Origin: Trichodelitschia bisporula | Taxonomy: Eukaryota; Ascomycota; Dothideomycetes; Phaeotrichales; Phaeotrichaceae | Reading direction: 5' to 3' | DNA length: 64,000 bases | NCBI GenBank assembly: GCA_010356995.1 | Contig: ML996692.1 | Span: forward strand, 259,933 to 323,932 | In this document: in pieces, positions 51,597 to 61,965 of the stretch | Layout of the letters: every line of letters begins with the position of its first letter | Position numbering within the stretch: position 1 is the stretch's first letter | Program-made: the position numbers and the translations under genes | Notes under the pieces: model-generated | Database searches by the model: none | What the model was told of the DNA's origin: nothing | Seen by the model: the letters and a program-made list of their open reading frames with translations, nothing else

Positions 51597-54500
51597 CTAC
51601 ACCTCCAAATCCCTAAGCGGGACATACGCCGCGCTTCCCCTCCGCGCACCGCGCCCGCCCTTGACCCTCTCCACCAACCCCCCAATCCACTCCCGCACTT
51701 CCCACGCGGGCTCAACTTTCTCCCCCGCCTGCCCCGCGCGCTCCGGGTCCAGCACCGCCACGGACATCCACCGCGGCCGTCTCCACCACCTCAACGCCAA
51801 AGAACTACAAACAACGCTAACACTCGAGCACGCCATCGCCGCCCCCGCCGCCATCGGATGCAACGACAATCCCCAAGGCAAAAAGAACCCCATCGCAAAC
51901 GGCAACCCAACCAAATTGTACCCACACGCCCAAATCAGATTCGCCCTTATCCTACCAAATATCGCGCGGCTCAGATGCAGCGCCGCGGGCACGGCGAGCA
52001 GATCGGATGAGGTGGAGGACATGAGCACCACGTCCGCGGCTTCCATTGCTACGTCGGTCCCGGAACTGAGGGCGATGCCGATGGCGGCGGTGGCGAGGGC
52101 GGGGGAGTCGTTTATGCCGTCGCCGACCATGGCTACGACCTGCCCCTTACCGCCCTGGGAGGTGGGGAGTTGGAGGGTTTCGATGAGGGATCGCTTCGTG
52201 GAGGGTGTGCAGGAGGCGTGCACGGCGGAGGGGGGGATGCCGACTTGTGCCGCGACGATCAGGGCGGGTGCGAGGGCGTCGCCGGTTACGATGCTGGAGG
52301 ATATGCCGAGGCGGGAGAGAGCGAGAACGCACGCCCGCGCTGAGGGCTTGAGGGTGTCGCTCAGCGCGAGCGAACCGGCGTAGGCGCCGTCGATGGCGAC
52401 GTGGATTGTCGTCGTGCCCGCACTCGGCAGCCTACTGGGGTGCGGTGCGCTCAGCGTGTCGGTCGAGTCCCCGGCCCCATCGGCAGCGGGCACGCCCAGC
52501 GTATCCACCGGGACGGGCACGCCTTGTTCTGCCAGGAAGGAGGGATTACCGAGGACGACGCGGTGGCGCGTACGCTGGGCGTCGATGGCTGCTTCGACGC
52601 TCGCGATGATGCCTTTGCCGACTACGGCTTCGAAATCGCCCGCTGAGCCGTCGGGCGCGGCGTCGGTGCCGAGGTGCAGGTGTTCCCGCGCTGCCGCGAC
52701 GATGGCGCGGGCGACGGGGTGTTCGGAGGACATTTCGGCGAGCCCGACGAGGGTCCACCAGAGCCTCTGCGCGGCGGGGGCGGAGAACGAGGAAGTTATG
52801 GAGGCACGCGAGACGCGCATGTGTCCCACGGTCAGCGTGCCCGTTTTGTCGAACACGACGTGGGTTATTTTGGTTGCGGTTTCGAGGGCCGCGCCGCCTT
52901 TGATCAGAATCCCCTTCTCGGCGCCTACGCCCGTGCCTACCATCACCGCGGTGGGTGTGGACAGGCCCAGCGCGCATGGGCACGCGAAGACGATGACGGA
53001 AATGCAGAGTTTGACGCATACCATAGTCTTCCCGCCTGACTCGGCGGCAAGGAAGATGGGCGGGGGGGTGGGGAGGAAGTGGCTGAGGATCATCCAGGCG
53101 ACGAAAGTCGCGGCGCCGAGGGTTATGATTACGGATACAAAGACGCCGGCGACTTGGTCGGCTATGCGCTGGATCGGCGCGCGGCTGGTTTGGGCTTCTT
53201 GCACGAGGCGCACGATTTGGCTGAGCTGGGTGTCGCGTCCGGCGCGCGTGACTAGGAAATCGACGCGGCCTTCGCCGTTGACGGTGCCGGCCATGAGGAG
53301 CGAGTCCTTCTTTTTGAGGATGGGCATTGCTTCGCCCGTCACCATGCTTTCGTTCACATAGCTCTCGCCGCGCAGGACCGTGCCATCCGCCGGGATCTTG
53401 TCGCCGGGGCGCAGGAGGACTACGTCACCGACCTCGATCAGTTCGGTGGGAATAACGCGCTCGGCCGAGCTGTCTCCGCTGATACTCTTCCGCGGTCCCG
53501 AGGCCTTCTCGTCATACGAATCCCATTCCTCGGCTGCTTTGGCGGCGGCGATGGGGTCGGTGTAGATAGTCGCCATGGAGGGGGCGAGGGACATGAGGTG
53601 CGAGAGGGCCTTAGACGTCTGCCCCTTAGCGCGGTTCTCGATGTAGCGCCCGAGGGTGATGAATGTGATGAGCATGGAGCTGGTGTCGAAGACGGTGCTG
53701 GGGCGGGAGTGCGGCGGGTAGATAAGCGAGACGAGCATGGCGGCGACGCTGAAGAAGAAGGCTGCGGACGTGCCTAGTACGACGAGGACGTCCATTGTTG
53801 GGGAGCCGTGGCGCATAGATTTGTAGGCTGAGATGTAGAAGCGCCGGCCGATGCCGAATTGGACTGGGATTGTGAGGGCCAGACAGACTACGTCGCCGAG
53901 CCAGAGACCTTGGGTGAGTGGTATGCTGCCGTAGTCCAGGAAGGGTAAAAGCATGGGGAAGACCATCGATGTGAAGAAGACGGGCAGCGCGAACATGACG
54001 GACGTGTGGAATGCGCGGCGCCACTCTTGGATCTCCTTCGTCTTCGCCAGTGACTCCAGCTGCGCGTTGTTGTCGTCCGCATCGGCCACCAGAGCGTTGT
54101 ACCCTGCCGCCTCGACCGCCTCCACGATGGCGCGCAGGCCGACCGTCGCCGGACGATGCGTGATGGCGGCGCGCGAGGTGAGAAAGCTGACCGACACAGC
54201 CGACACGCCAGCCATGCCCGTGATGAGCGCCTCCAGCCCGCTCGCCGCCTCCACATCCCTCATCCCATAGACCTTGAGGTAACTCGTCGCATTTGCCGTC
54301 GACTGCGCCAGCACATCAACGCTCGACACAATCCGCGCATCAAACCCACGCTCCTCAATAATCTCCGCCACGCGCTGCGCCGAAAGCTTCACCGGGTCGT
54401 GAACGACAACAGCGCGCTCCGCCAGCAAACTGATGTTAAACTGCATAACGCCGTCGAGATCGCGGAACCCGCCTTCAACCGCAGCCGTGCACGCGCCGCA

Positions 54501-55166
54501 CGTCATGCCCCCGATAGCAACCGTCGTGCTCAGCGTGCTCTGCTGCGCCGCGCCTTTTCTTCGTCGTTTCTGCTGGGCCACCGCCTCGGCCGTCTGTGTA
54601 TCCGTGACGGTCGCCTCAAAGCCCGCATCCTCGATAATTTCCGCGATGCGCGCTGGCGGCAGCACACTCGCATCGTGTTCCACAACCGCGCGCTCCGCCA
54701 GCAGCGAAATGCTAAACGAACGCACGCCCGCGACATTCCGAAACGCACCCTCGACCGCCGCCGTACACGCACCACACGTCATCCCGCCCACCGCCACCGT
54801 CGTGGTCACCAGCCCTTTATCCGTCTCCCCCAACAGCAGCGCGTCCTCTCCATCGCTCTCCTCCACCTCTTCCAGCGGGATATCAGACGCCAGCACCTCG
54901 GCGTCAAACCCGCGCTCCTCAATGAGTTGTCGCACACGCTCGGGGGATACGCGGGCCGGGTCGTGCACCACGACCGCGCGCTCCATGACCAGGCTCACGG
55001 AGACGCTGGCGACGCCGGGGAGGGAGGCGAAGGCGGCCTCGACGGAGGAGGTGCAGGCGCCGCAGGTCATGCCTTCGACGCGGAGGGTCGTGGTCGCCAT
55101 GTGGGGTGTTGTCATGGCGGATTTATCGGGGGGAGGAGGGGCGCAGGGCCGCGACGGAGGGGGCAT
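51597..55166 (-). CDS. CCC2: Copper-transporting P1B-type ATPase (CCC2/ATP7-like)
   Basis: CCC2 pumps Cu(I) from the cytosol into the Golgi lumen to load multicopper oxidases. The 1189-residue single-exon protein starts with heavy-metal-associated domains. Three have intact GMTCGAC copper sites (near residues 34, 129 and 221). A fourth (KVYGMRDVEAASG) keeps the fold signature but lacks the CXXC. The transmembrane and catalytic core follows: TGEAMP near 610, the CPC ion-binding motif (FACPCALGLSTPTAVMVGTG) near 730, phosphorylation site DKTGT near 775, SEHPVARAI near 815 and GDGINDSPALA near 1015. A second possible start is at residue 18 (MTTPHMATTTLRVEGM), which begins just before the first metal-binding domain. 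A chaperone such as Atx1 would deliver copper. Confidence 0.95.
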   Translation of the reverse strand: MPPPSRPCAPPPPDKSAMTTPHMATTTLRVEGMTCGACTSSVEAAFASLPGVASVSVSLVMERAVVVHDPARVSPERVRQLIEERGFDAEVLASDIPLEEVEESDGEDALLLGETDKGLVTTTVAVGGMTCGACTAAVEGAFRNVAGVRSFSISLLAERAVVEHDASVLPPARIAEIIEDAGFEATVTDTQTAEAVAQQKRRRKGAAQQSTLSTTVAIGGMTCGACTAAVEGGFRDLDGVMQFNISLLAERAVVVHDPVKLSAQRVAEIIEERGFDARIVSSVDVLAQSTANATSYLKVYGMRDVEAASGLEALITGMAGVSAVSVSFLTSRAAITHRPATVGLRAIVEAVEAAGYNALVADADDNNAQLESLAKTKEIQEWRRAFHTSVMFALPVFFTSMVFPMLLPFLDYGSIPLTQGLWLGDVVCLALTIPVQFGIGRRFYISAYKSMRHGSPTMDVLVVLGTSAAFFFSVAAMLVSLIYPPHSRPSTVFDTSSMLITFITLGRYIENRAKGQTSKALSHLMSLAPSMATIYTDPIAAAKAAEEWDSYDEKASGPRKSISGDSSAERVIPTELIEVGDVVLLRPGDKIPADGTVLRGESYVNESMVTGEAMPILKKKDSLLMAGTVNGEGRVDFLVTRAGRDTQLSQIVRLVQEAQTSRAPIQRIADQVAGVFVSVIITLGAATFVAWMILSHFLPTPPPIFLAAESGGKTMVCVKLCISVIVFACPCALGLSTPTAVMVGTGVGAEKGILIKGGAALETATKITHVVFDKTGTLTVGHMRVSRASITSSFSAPAAQRLWWTLVGLAEMSSEHPVARAIVAAAREHLHLGTDAAPDGSAGDFEAVVGKGIIASVEAAIDAQRTRHRVVLGNPSFLAEQGVPVPVDTLGVPAADGAGDSTDTLSAPHPSRLPSAGTTTIHVAIDGAYAGSLALSDTLKPSARACVLALSRLGISSSIVTGDALAPALIVAAQVGIPPSAVHASCTPSTKRSLIETLQLPTSQGGKGQVVAMVGDGINDSPALATAAIGIALSSGTDVAMEAADVVLMSSTSSDLLAVPAALHLSRAIFGRIRANLIWACGYNLVGLPFAMGFFLPWGLSLHPMAAGAAMACSSVSVVCSSLALRWWRRPRWMSVAVLDPERAGQAGEKVEPAWEVREWIGGLVERVKGGRGARRGSAAYVPLRDLEV

Positions 55167-55792
55167 TGCGGGTGTGTTTGAGGAGTTTGGCGGAGTTGGG
55201 TTCAGCTCCGGATTAACAGACGCTGCTGCGTTCGGAGGTTGGGGATGCCCTTTGCAGGGCCAGGAAGTGAGATGCGCCGGAGATGCTGAGGACGGAAACA
55301 GGTGCCGAGGATTGAGAGTGGGAGGCGAAGGGACGATGGGGATAAGGATAAGGTGATGCGACCGATTAGGACATGTGTACAGAGAGCAATGTAGCGTGAG
55401 CAGAAAAATGAGAAGATTATAGATTGCAGTCGCTTGGGGGGGATGGGGACCTGAAAGCGAAGGCGATGAGGTGTCGAGACTGGGGGAGATCCCTGTCCAC
55501 GAGAAAGAGTCGAGCGAGAGGCTTAGCCGCGACGGTGAGAGGTGGCTGGCTTGTTCGCCCCCGTTGTTTCCGCAGTTTAACCCGTCAGCCTCTCACTGCT
55601 GGAGTCAGCTCAACTGCGAGTTGGAGGTGTAGAGGGCTATTTTAGGAGACGCCGACTTTCTTGTATGACCGTGGAGATGGTGTATTTCAAAGCACAAAGG
55701 AGACGTGAAGGAACGACAACAACAACAACAGCGAAGACATCAATCACTTCTTAAACGTCGTATCTGTTTCTTCTTCTACTCCCCCTGATTCC
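55167..55792. promoter_or_regulatory. Upstream region of the copper ATPase gene
   Basis: This 626-bp interval includes the promoter of the ATPase gene. An ACAACA repeat lies near 55719-55731. I searched by eye for copper-response (Mac1-like TTTGCTC) elements and found none convincing. Confidence 0.35.
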
Positions 55793-56233
55793 TCATTCGT
55801 AATCCGGAGTCGGAGGTGGGCGGCGTGTCAACTCTTTCCGCGTATCATCAGGGGTGGTCGTGAGACACTCGCAGTTTGGGTCTGTGTAAGTAGTTTTGAA
55901 CTGTTCCATCACCCACAGGCAACCTCTCCTCCAAGTGGGAGAGTCACGGCCAAGGGGTTCGTCGTTTGTGATTGTCATGCTAAGCTTTGCTTCGCCAAAC
56001 ACTTCGGGCCAGGTACATCCGGCTCTGAAGGGTGAAATCGCGAAACGTCGAAGCCGCACTGACTCCGGAGTATCACACGGTGACCCGCGCAATTTATTGA
56101 GCAGGCGATCGGAATCTCCAGCGGATAAGAGTCGCGCGGAATCTACCCAATGTCGCAGCCGCCGGCTGCTTCTGTTCAGCTCAGCGACGGCCTCGGAGAA
56201 ATATGTAAACATCTCATGAAGCAGAGGACGCAC
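55793..56233 (-). CDS. Hypothetical open reading frame, doubtful
   Basis: A 146-codon minus-strand frame reads LHEMFTYFSEAVAELNRSSR, AISPFRAGCTWPEVFGEAKL and GCLWVMEQFKTTYTDPNCEC. It has plausible protein composition, but no family is recognised. There is no ATG at its 5' end (a downstream Met, or an acceptor such as GGTAG near 56250, would be needed). It may be the last exon of a gene extending toward 56500 or a chance frame. Confidence 0.3.
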   Translation of the reverse strand: MRPLLHEMFTYFSEAVAELNRSSRRLRHWVDSARLLSAGDSDRLLNKLRGSPCDTPESVRLRRFAISPFRAGCTWPEVFGEAKLSMTITNDEPLGRDSPTWRRGCLWVMEQFKTTYTDPNCECLTTTPDDTRKELTRRPPPTPDYE

Positions 56234-57164
56234 TCCGTAACTGGTCTACCTTATCTTCAACTTGTTCCCGTCCTCACTTCAGCCGTGCCGGCGGACTGGA
56301 CTGCATTCCGGGCCTCCCCAATACACTCCGAACTCCGGAAACCCCACCAATCCGGCTTCACCGTTCCCATCCCAGCATTCAGCGATCCTCGGCACGCCTT
56401 CAGCCGCATGCAAGCGACAGGCACTCCTGTGACACCCCACCACGCGCCACTCGTGCTCAACAGCCTCACTTCACTACATAGTAGGGTACCGTACTCACGG
56501 ATAGAGTTCTCCATGCTCTCTCATGGCCATGAGCCGACCGTCATTCGTGAGCGAGTACTTATTCCCAACATAAGGGTAGATGTAATCGACTCGGGACTGA
56601 CAAGAGGGGAAATATGCCTCACCAGCGCTGGTTGTCGAACAGCTAGCTAGTAAAGCTTGAAAGCGTTGTCTTTCTTCTCCACTGTCCTTGGATGTAGCCT
56701 ACACGGCTCATGAAATGCAATCGACATCGTAGAGCGATACATCGCCTTCGCGGCAGAGTCCGTAATACGCAGCTGGAACTCTCCCAGCTGAATTCCCCTC
56801 CTGCCTCGTCAACTGGCACTTCATCACGAAGATCTCGTCGGCTTCGCCAAACATGCGCAAGCCTGTCCTGCGGCATGCGGACCACATTGAGCGCGTTCAT
56901 AGAGCATAGACTGCAACTTACGGAGTGCGTGCAGTCGTTAAATCCCCATCCACGCCGTCTGCGCTTCGGCTCGCTTCCGCGCTCCATCCCTAGCGTCATT
57001 CCGGCCCAGTCCAAAATGCCAAGATTTCGCCATGCATCCGTGCACAGACCAGTCAATCCTCGAACTTCACGAAATAATTTCTACAGTAGCGCATTCGTTC
57101 ACAGCAACGCTCTCCACCAATTTACTCCAACATCCCCCACTAATCGACGAAACGCACCAGTGCC
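56234..57164. other. Region upstream of ROK1
   Basis: About 930 bp contain several frames on both strands without support. The last 200-300 bases should be the ROK1 promoter. Confidence 0.4.
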
Positions 57165-59288
57165 ATGGATCCCTTCAAGCTCCTAACGCGGTCCACGAAC
57201 CTGAACAAGAAAGCTTCGGAGAAGAGAAAGACGGCAAATGCGCAAAAGCCTCTTCCGAGCAGTGGCCAGCTTCCGAATTCGCGGCGCGAAGTCGATAGTG
57301 ATGAAGACCACACTGGCAGTGACGAGCATGGCACGGGGAGGTTGACGCCCCTCCGCAAGCGAAAACGCAACAGTGGCACTGCTGCCGCAGAAGAGTTGCC
57401 GGCCGAGCTCGATTTTTTTGGAGAAAGCCAGGCGCAGCAGCAGGGACGACACAAGCGGAGCAAAGGCATCCCCGAGGGCGACGCTTCTTCCTCCAAAACT
57501 CCCGAACTCCCTGCGGGCGAGACGCTGGGTTTCGAGAGATGCAAGAAACTCTTGAAGGGATTCAAGGCCAAAGTCATAGTACTCCGGAATCCCGTCCTGA
57601 CCACAGACACCCCCATCCTCGCGACCGAGTCCGACCAGGAACTGGCGGAGAGCAAGCACAAAGACAGCCTGTATCCAAGTCCGCTGCGTGCCTTTAAGGA
57701 GCTAAGCGCTCATTACGGCATATCGGCGAAACTAGTTAAAAACATCCTCAACTACGGTTACCAGATGCCAACTCCAGTCCAGTCCACCACACTCCCCCTC
57801 CTCTTGGAGGGCCCAGCGTATCGGCATCATGGGAAGAAGTGGCACCGTCACTCGCCCGGCACTGGTAGCCACTTGATTACCATAGCTCCCACTGGCAGCG
57901 GCAAAACGCTTGCTTTTCTGATACCCATCTTCAGCTCCTTGTACCAGGAGCGCTACGTCCAACTTAAAGAGAACCCCTCGTCGACGCTCAAGGAGGATGG
58001 CCCGTACGCCGTTGTGCTGGCGCCAACAAAGGAGCTGGCATATCAAATTGCCAACGAGGGGCGGAAGCTGGCGCTCAACACCGGCATTCGGATCTCTGTC
58101 ATGACCAAGGGAATGAGGATCGGCTCCACGCGCGATGGGGAAGAGGCGGAATCTGAGGATAACGACGAGGAAACCGGCGCGGGGAAATGCAACCCCAATG
58201 CGCCGGTCGTGAAATCTCACGTTCTTGTCTCAACGCCAATGGCCATGCTCAACGCTCTCCGGGAAGAAGATGGGTCTGTAATCGACCTCAAATCGACCCG
58301 CTTCCTCGTCCTCGACGAAGCAGATATCCTCCTCGACCCGCTCTTCCGCGAGCAGACTATCGCCGTGTGCAAAGCGCACACAAGCCCCAGCCTCCGCGTC
58401 TCCCTCTGGTCCGCCACCATGTCCTCCTCAATCCAAGAACTAGCCGAATCCCTCCTCACACCTCACCCCGGCCCCACCTTCCGCATCATCATCGGCCTCC
58501 AAGACTCCGCCCTCCCCACAATCTCCCACAAGCTAACCTATTGTGCAACCGAGCAAGGCAAGCTCCTCGCCCTCCGCCAACTCCTCGCCCCCACCGCCCC
58601 ATCCTCTCGCTCCAACGCAACCCAATCCCTCCGCCCCCCCTTCCTCATCTTCACACAAACAATCGCCCGCGCCAAAGCCCTCCACGCGGAGCTGCGCTAC
58701 GACATTCCCGCTGCAGCGGGCGGCTCCTCGCGCATTGCAGCGCTGCACTCCGAACTACCAGATAGGATGCGCTCGCGGATCATGGCCGATTTCCGTAGGG
58801 GCGAGATCTGGGTCATCATCACTACGGACCTAATGGCGCGGGGCCTGGACTTTGCGGGCTTGAACGGCGTGGTGAATTACGATGTCCCGAACTCGGCGGC
58901 GACGTATGTACACCGTGCGGGGCGGACGGGGCGCGCGGGGCGTGAGGGCGGCGTCGCGGTTACGCTGTTTACGGAGGCGGATGTGCCGTATGTGCGGTCT
59001 ATTGCGAATGTGATCCGGACGAGCGAGAAAGCGGAGGGGAAGGAGGTACTTAGCGTGCCGGATTGGTTGATGGAGTGTTTGCCCGCGCCGAGTAAGCAGG
59101 CTAAGAAGGATCTGAAGTTGCATGGGGTGAAGGAGCGACGCAGTGGGAAGGAAGCGATGATTAGCACGAAGAGCAGTTATGATCGTCGGGCGAGGGTGAA
59201 GAAGATGGAGATGAGGGGGGCGAAAGGGAGGGTTGGTAAGAGCAGGGCCTTGGAGGATAAAGATGATCAGGGTGAGGCGGCGGACTAG
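57165..59288 (+). CDS. ROK1: ATP-dependent DEAD-box RNA helicase ROK1 (DDX52-like)
   Basis: ROK1 acts in the nucleolus on pre-18S rRNA and in release of snR30 from pre-ribosomes. The 707-residue intronless protein starts MDPFKLLTRSTNLNKKASEK, as fungal ROK1 does. It shows the Q-motif region (GYQMPTPVQSTTLPLLLEG), motif I APTGSGKT near 243, motif Ia APTKELAYQ, DEAD box VLDEADILLD near 383, motif III SAT (LWSATM) near 417, motif IV (FLIFTQTI), motif V (TTDLMARGLDFAG) and motif VI HRAGRTGRAGR near 582. There is an acidic insertion (RIGSTRDGEEAESEDNDEET) between motifs Ia and II and a basic tail. Start and stop are clear. LTR-like copy A begins 15 bp after the stop. Confidence 0.95.
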   Translation: MDPFKLLTRSTNLNKKASEKRKTANAQKPLPSSGQLPNSRREVDSDEDHTGSDEHGTGRLTPLRKRKRNSGTAAAEELPAELDFFGESQAQQQGRHKRSKGIPEGDASSSKTPELPAGETLGFERCKKLLKGFKAKVIVLRNPVLTTDTPILATESDQELAESKHKDSLYPSPLRAFKELSAHYGISAKLVKNILNYGYQMPTPVQSTTLPLLLEGPAYRHHGKKWHRHSPGTGSHLITIAPTGSGKTLAFLIPIFSSLYQERYVQLKENPSSTLKEDGPYAVVLAPTKELAYQIANEGRKLALNTGIRISVMTKGMRIGSTRDGEEAESEDNDEETGAGKCNPNAPVVKSHVLVSTPMAMLNALREEDGSVIDLKSTRFLVLDEADILLDPLFREQTIAVCKAHTSPSLRVSLWSATMSSSIQELAESLLTPHPGPTFRIIIGLQDSALPTISHKLTYCATEQGKLLALRQLLAPTAPSSRSNATQSLRPPFLIFTQTIARAKALHAELRYDIPAAAGGSSRIAALHSELPDRMRSRIMADFRRGEIWVIITTDLMARGLDFAGLNGVVNYDVPNSAATYVHRAGRTGRAGREGGVAVTLFTEADVPYVRSIANVIRTSEKAEGKEVLSVPDWLMECLPAPSKQAKKDLKLHGVKERRSGKEAMISTKSSYDRRARVKKMEMRGAKGRVGKSRALEDKDDQGEAAD

Positions 59289-59303
59289 CGGAGTAACCGA
59301 TGG

Positions 59304-59518
59304 TGACGGGAGCAAAGCTCTAACACAGGCAACGGCAACTGTGTTAACTCAAGATTGAAGTATAAGAGCAAGAGAGGAAGGGAGTCAGAGGCTCTTGAGA
59401 CTAAATACATAATGCCAAGTATCCTTCATTGCTCCTTCTTCCTGTCATGTGTTTATTACATCATGGCCCTTGGTATGTACCTTCCTGACATAACAACGCT
59501 CCTTCCATGTCCACATCA
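59304..59518 (+). mobile_element. Solo-LTR-like repeat, copy A
   Basis: This 215-bp unit starts TGACGGGAGCAAAGCTC and ends TGTCCACATCA. It contains TTGAGACTAAATACATAATG, CCAAGTATCCTTCATTGCTC and CTTCCTGACATAACAACGCT, which match copies B-E. A TATAAGAGC stretch near 59371 could be a relic promoter of the element. No exact target duplication is visible. It lies immediately behind ROK1 in the same orientation. Confidence 0.7.
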
Positions 59519-60031
59519 CCTTATGCATACTGATATATCGGTCCACGGAGCTTTTGTTTGCGGCGAAGGGGTTCACCTCGCGGGGCCTCAGTGCAGCAAG
59601 AGCACGAAGCTGATTGTACAGAGCTGCGGTACGAAGACCGGAAGACAGTGGTCGTCGGCAGGAAATCGAGTTCAGACTGGCGCCACTGGGACCAGTGCAA
59701 CTGACCAAACCCCGGTCATCATCCAAGCAGCATGCTCAGCAAGAAGCTCGATTCCGGTGCTGATGAGTTCTCCAAAAGGTGAAAAGGCACTCCCATGCCG
59801 CTTCAACCTGTTAATAAGCTTGAGCTTCGAGAAGCCGCCACATGCAAATGCCCGCTTTCCCATTCGTTCTATAAGTAGCCATAAGGCCAAGCAGCGGGCG
59901 GGCGTACACCACCCATCCTCGCTTACAAGCAGTCCAGTCATCACTTTGACTCCATCCGTATCATGCCCGTTAATCCATTCATTCGTCGACGTAATGCTCT
60001 CGTTTCCTCCAACACTTCAACACGGCCCCCT
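59519..60031. other. Spacer between repeat copy A and CSN7
   Basis: These 513 bp should hold the 3' UTR of the minus-strand CSN7 gene. A long plus-strand frame that runs through the repeat and into CSN7 (59355-60362) is not supported by any motif. Confidence 0.4.
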
Positions 60032-60818
60032 TCAAGCCCAAGCCCGAACCCTCAACCCCCTCCTCCCCCTCCTCCCCTCCCCCTCCCACTCCATCCCCTG
60101 CATCGGCCCCTCCCCCGCCCTAACCCCAACCAACCCCTCAACCCTCGCACTCCTCATCCCCTTCTCCACCGCCCTCTGCCGGACCGTCTCCCCCTCCGTC
60201 TCCAAATCCTGTATAACCCCCGCACAAACATCCCACCACGCCTTCAGCGCCTCTCGCAGCTGTGGCAGTGCCCCCGGGCGCAGATCCCGTAGAGGTGCAA
60301 GGGAGTGCACGATGACGCGCTGGCCCTGCGCATCCAGGCTGGCGCTCATCAAGCCCGCGTAGATGGACGAGGTGAGGAGGGCTTCGAGCTCGCGGGTGTC
60401 GGCGAGCCTGAGGGCGGTAGTTAGGGAGGGGTATGTGCTGCTCCCCGGCTGGGAGAGGAGGGTGAGGAGAGTGAGGAGGCGGAGCTTGTGGGCTTGGGGC
60501 TCGGTGAGAGGCGGCAGAGCCGGAGTATCTGTTTGCATGAGTGGGATGTTGGAGGTACTGCTAAGATGGGAGCCTACCATGGTACTCCCGCCACGTGCCC
60601 CAGGCAAAAAGCTCCAGCACACGGTAATACACAGCCCATTCACCCGCACTGTCACGCAGGGCCTGGACGGTGGGCGTGCGGAGCAGCTCGGCGAAGACGT
60701 AGACGTGGGGTGCGGAGGTGGCTTGGGTGATTAGGTCGGCGGCGGCGCGGGGGGTGGTTGCGTTTTTGCTGAGGATGAGATATGGCTCTAGGGCTGAGAG
60801 GGCGCGTTGTTGTTCCAT
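60032..60818 (-). CDS. csnG: COP9 signalosome complex subunit 7
   Basis: CSN7 is a PCI-domain scaffold subunit of the COP9 signalosome, which removes Nedd8 from cullins; in fungi the complex controls development and light responses. Exon 1 (60818-60578) encodes MEQQRALSALEPYLILSKNA and the ATTPRAAADLITQATSAPHV, FAELLRTPTVQAL segments. A 49-nt intron (60577-60529, GTAGGC...AACAG) joins in phase 1 to exon 2 (60528-60032). Exon 2 has LPPLTEPQAHKLRLLTLLTL, RLADTRELEALLTSSIYAGL and the winged-helix SASLDAQGQRVIVHSLAPLR. The product is 245 residues. The tail after the PCI domain is basic and short, perhaps truncated compared with some relatives, or a final intron was missed. Confidence 0.9.
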
Positions 60819-61965
60819 TGTGAAGTTGAAGAAGAGGAGGATTGAGAGTGTGAGGTTGAGGAGCTGGGGAGTGGTAGCAGATGGAGGTGAGGTACAATAC
60901 GGTAGCTTGAAGGTTGTGGCGCGTGGGGAGCTTATCGATTAGAACTAGGACTAGATGTGGCTGTGGTAGGGGAACGTGGGGGAAGAAGCAGCGACGCGTC
61001 GCGACCGTACCTCAACCACCAGCCAGATCATTCTTGACTGCGGGGAGCAAACAACCTCAAACACCTGCTCATCAAGCCGTGTGGTACTCAGATCGACTGT
61101 TATGCTACTGCGCGACATTCAAATGAAGCTCTCTTTAAAGTACCGCCCTCAGGGGTCTTTGTCCTCACGCGATCGAGCGCTAGGATATCATTTAGGGTCA
61201 CAGTTGCTATTCTCCTCTCTACCTCGTGCTTAGAGACGAAGGCCGAGACGAGGGTACTACGCTAGGATCCCGGAGAGCACGAATGCGAGCTGCTGCGCTG
61301 GTCAAGTTGATGCTCCAAAACTAATCGGCCAGGACGACGTCAGTGGGCTCTCAATTGTTCGGCGATCGTTACGGTGAAAACCTGATGCTTTGATAGTACA
61401 TGCAGCCCCGGATCGCGGATACGGGACTGCTCATCAGCTCAATAACATTGACACTGTGAGCTTTTATCAACTTAGTAGGGACGAGAAAGCTGGGGCCGGT
61501 ATCGGAATTCACTGCTTTTGGAGCCCGTCCTGACGTCGGCCGACTACCAATCCTACCAGTAAATTAATTTCCTTCCCGAACCTCTACCGAACCTCTGCAG
61601 AAGTCGTATATCGCCCTTATCATGATCAACAGACTCTTATACGACTGTCGGGGGCCCGACGCGGCTAGCACCGGACCCTACCCCGCAGCCCCGCCATGAA
61701 CCGACGTATGCACGTCGCGAATACGAAATCATCCCCAGCTGCGATATACGCCATCGCGCCCTTTGACATCTTGAGAGGTGCATTGTCCAATCATTAAGCT
61801 GCCGGGGGTGCGTGTGCTACTTAAGCACCTCCAAGGCTACGGTGAGGAAGCATCTCGGCGTGACTCGATCGAGGTGAGTCAGGTCTATATAGCCGAAGAG
61901 GTGACTGGCACTTGGTCGTCCTTCAACTGTAGGCCAAACCCTGTCGCGTTGGAACTACAACCGAG
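60819..61965. promoter_or_regulatory. Divergent intergenic region between CSN7 and the class-V PLP enzyme gene
   Basis: About 1.15 kb between divergent starts, with both promoters at the ends. It is less GC-rich than the flanking genes in 61.2-61.7 kb. No reading frame with support was found. Confidence 0.4.

Noticed and set aside
51589-55356. Plus-strand frames opposite the copper ATPase gene (up to 341 codons)
   Set aside because: They are antisense shadows of a strongly conserved coding strand.
59355-60362. 335-codon plus-strand open frame
   Set aside because: It runs through LTR-like copy A and then antisense to the CSN7 exon, with no family motif. It is an artefact of GC-rich antisense sequence.
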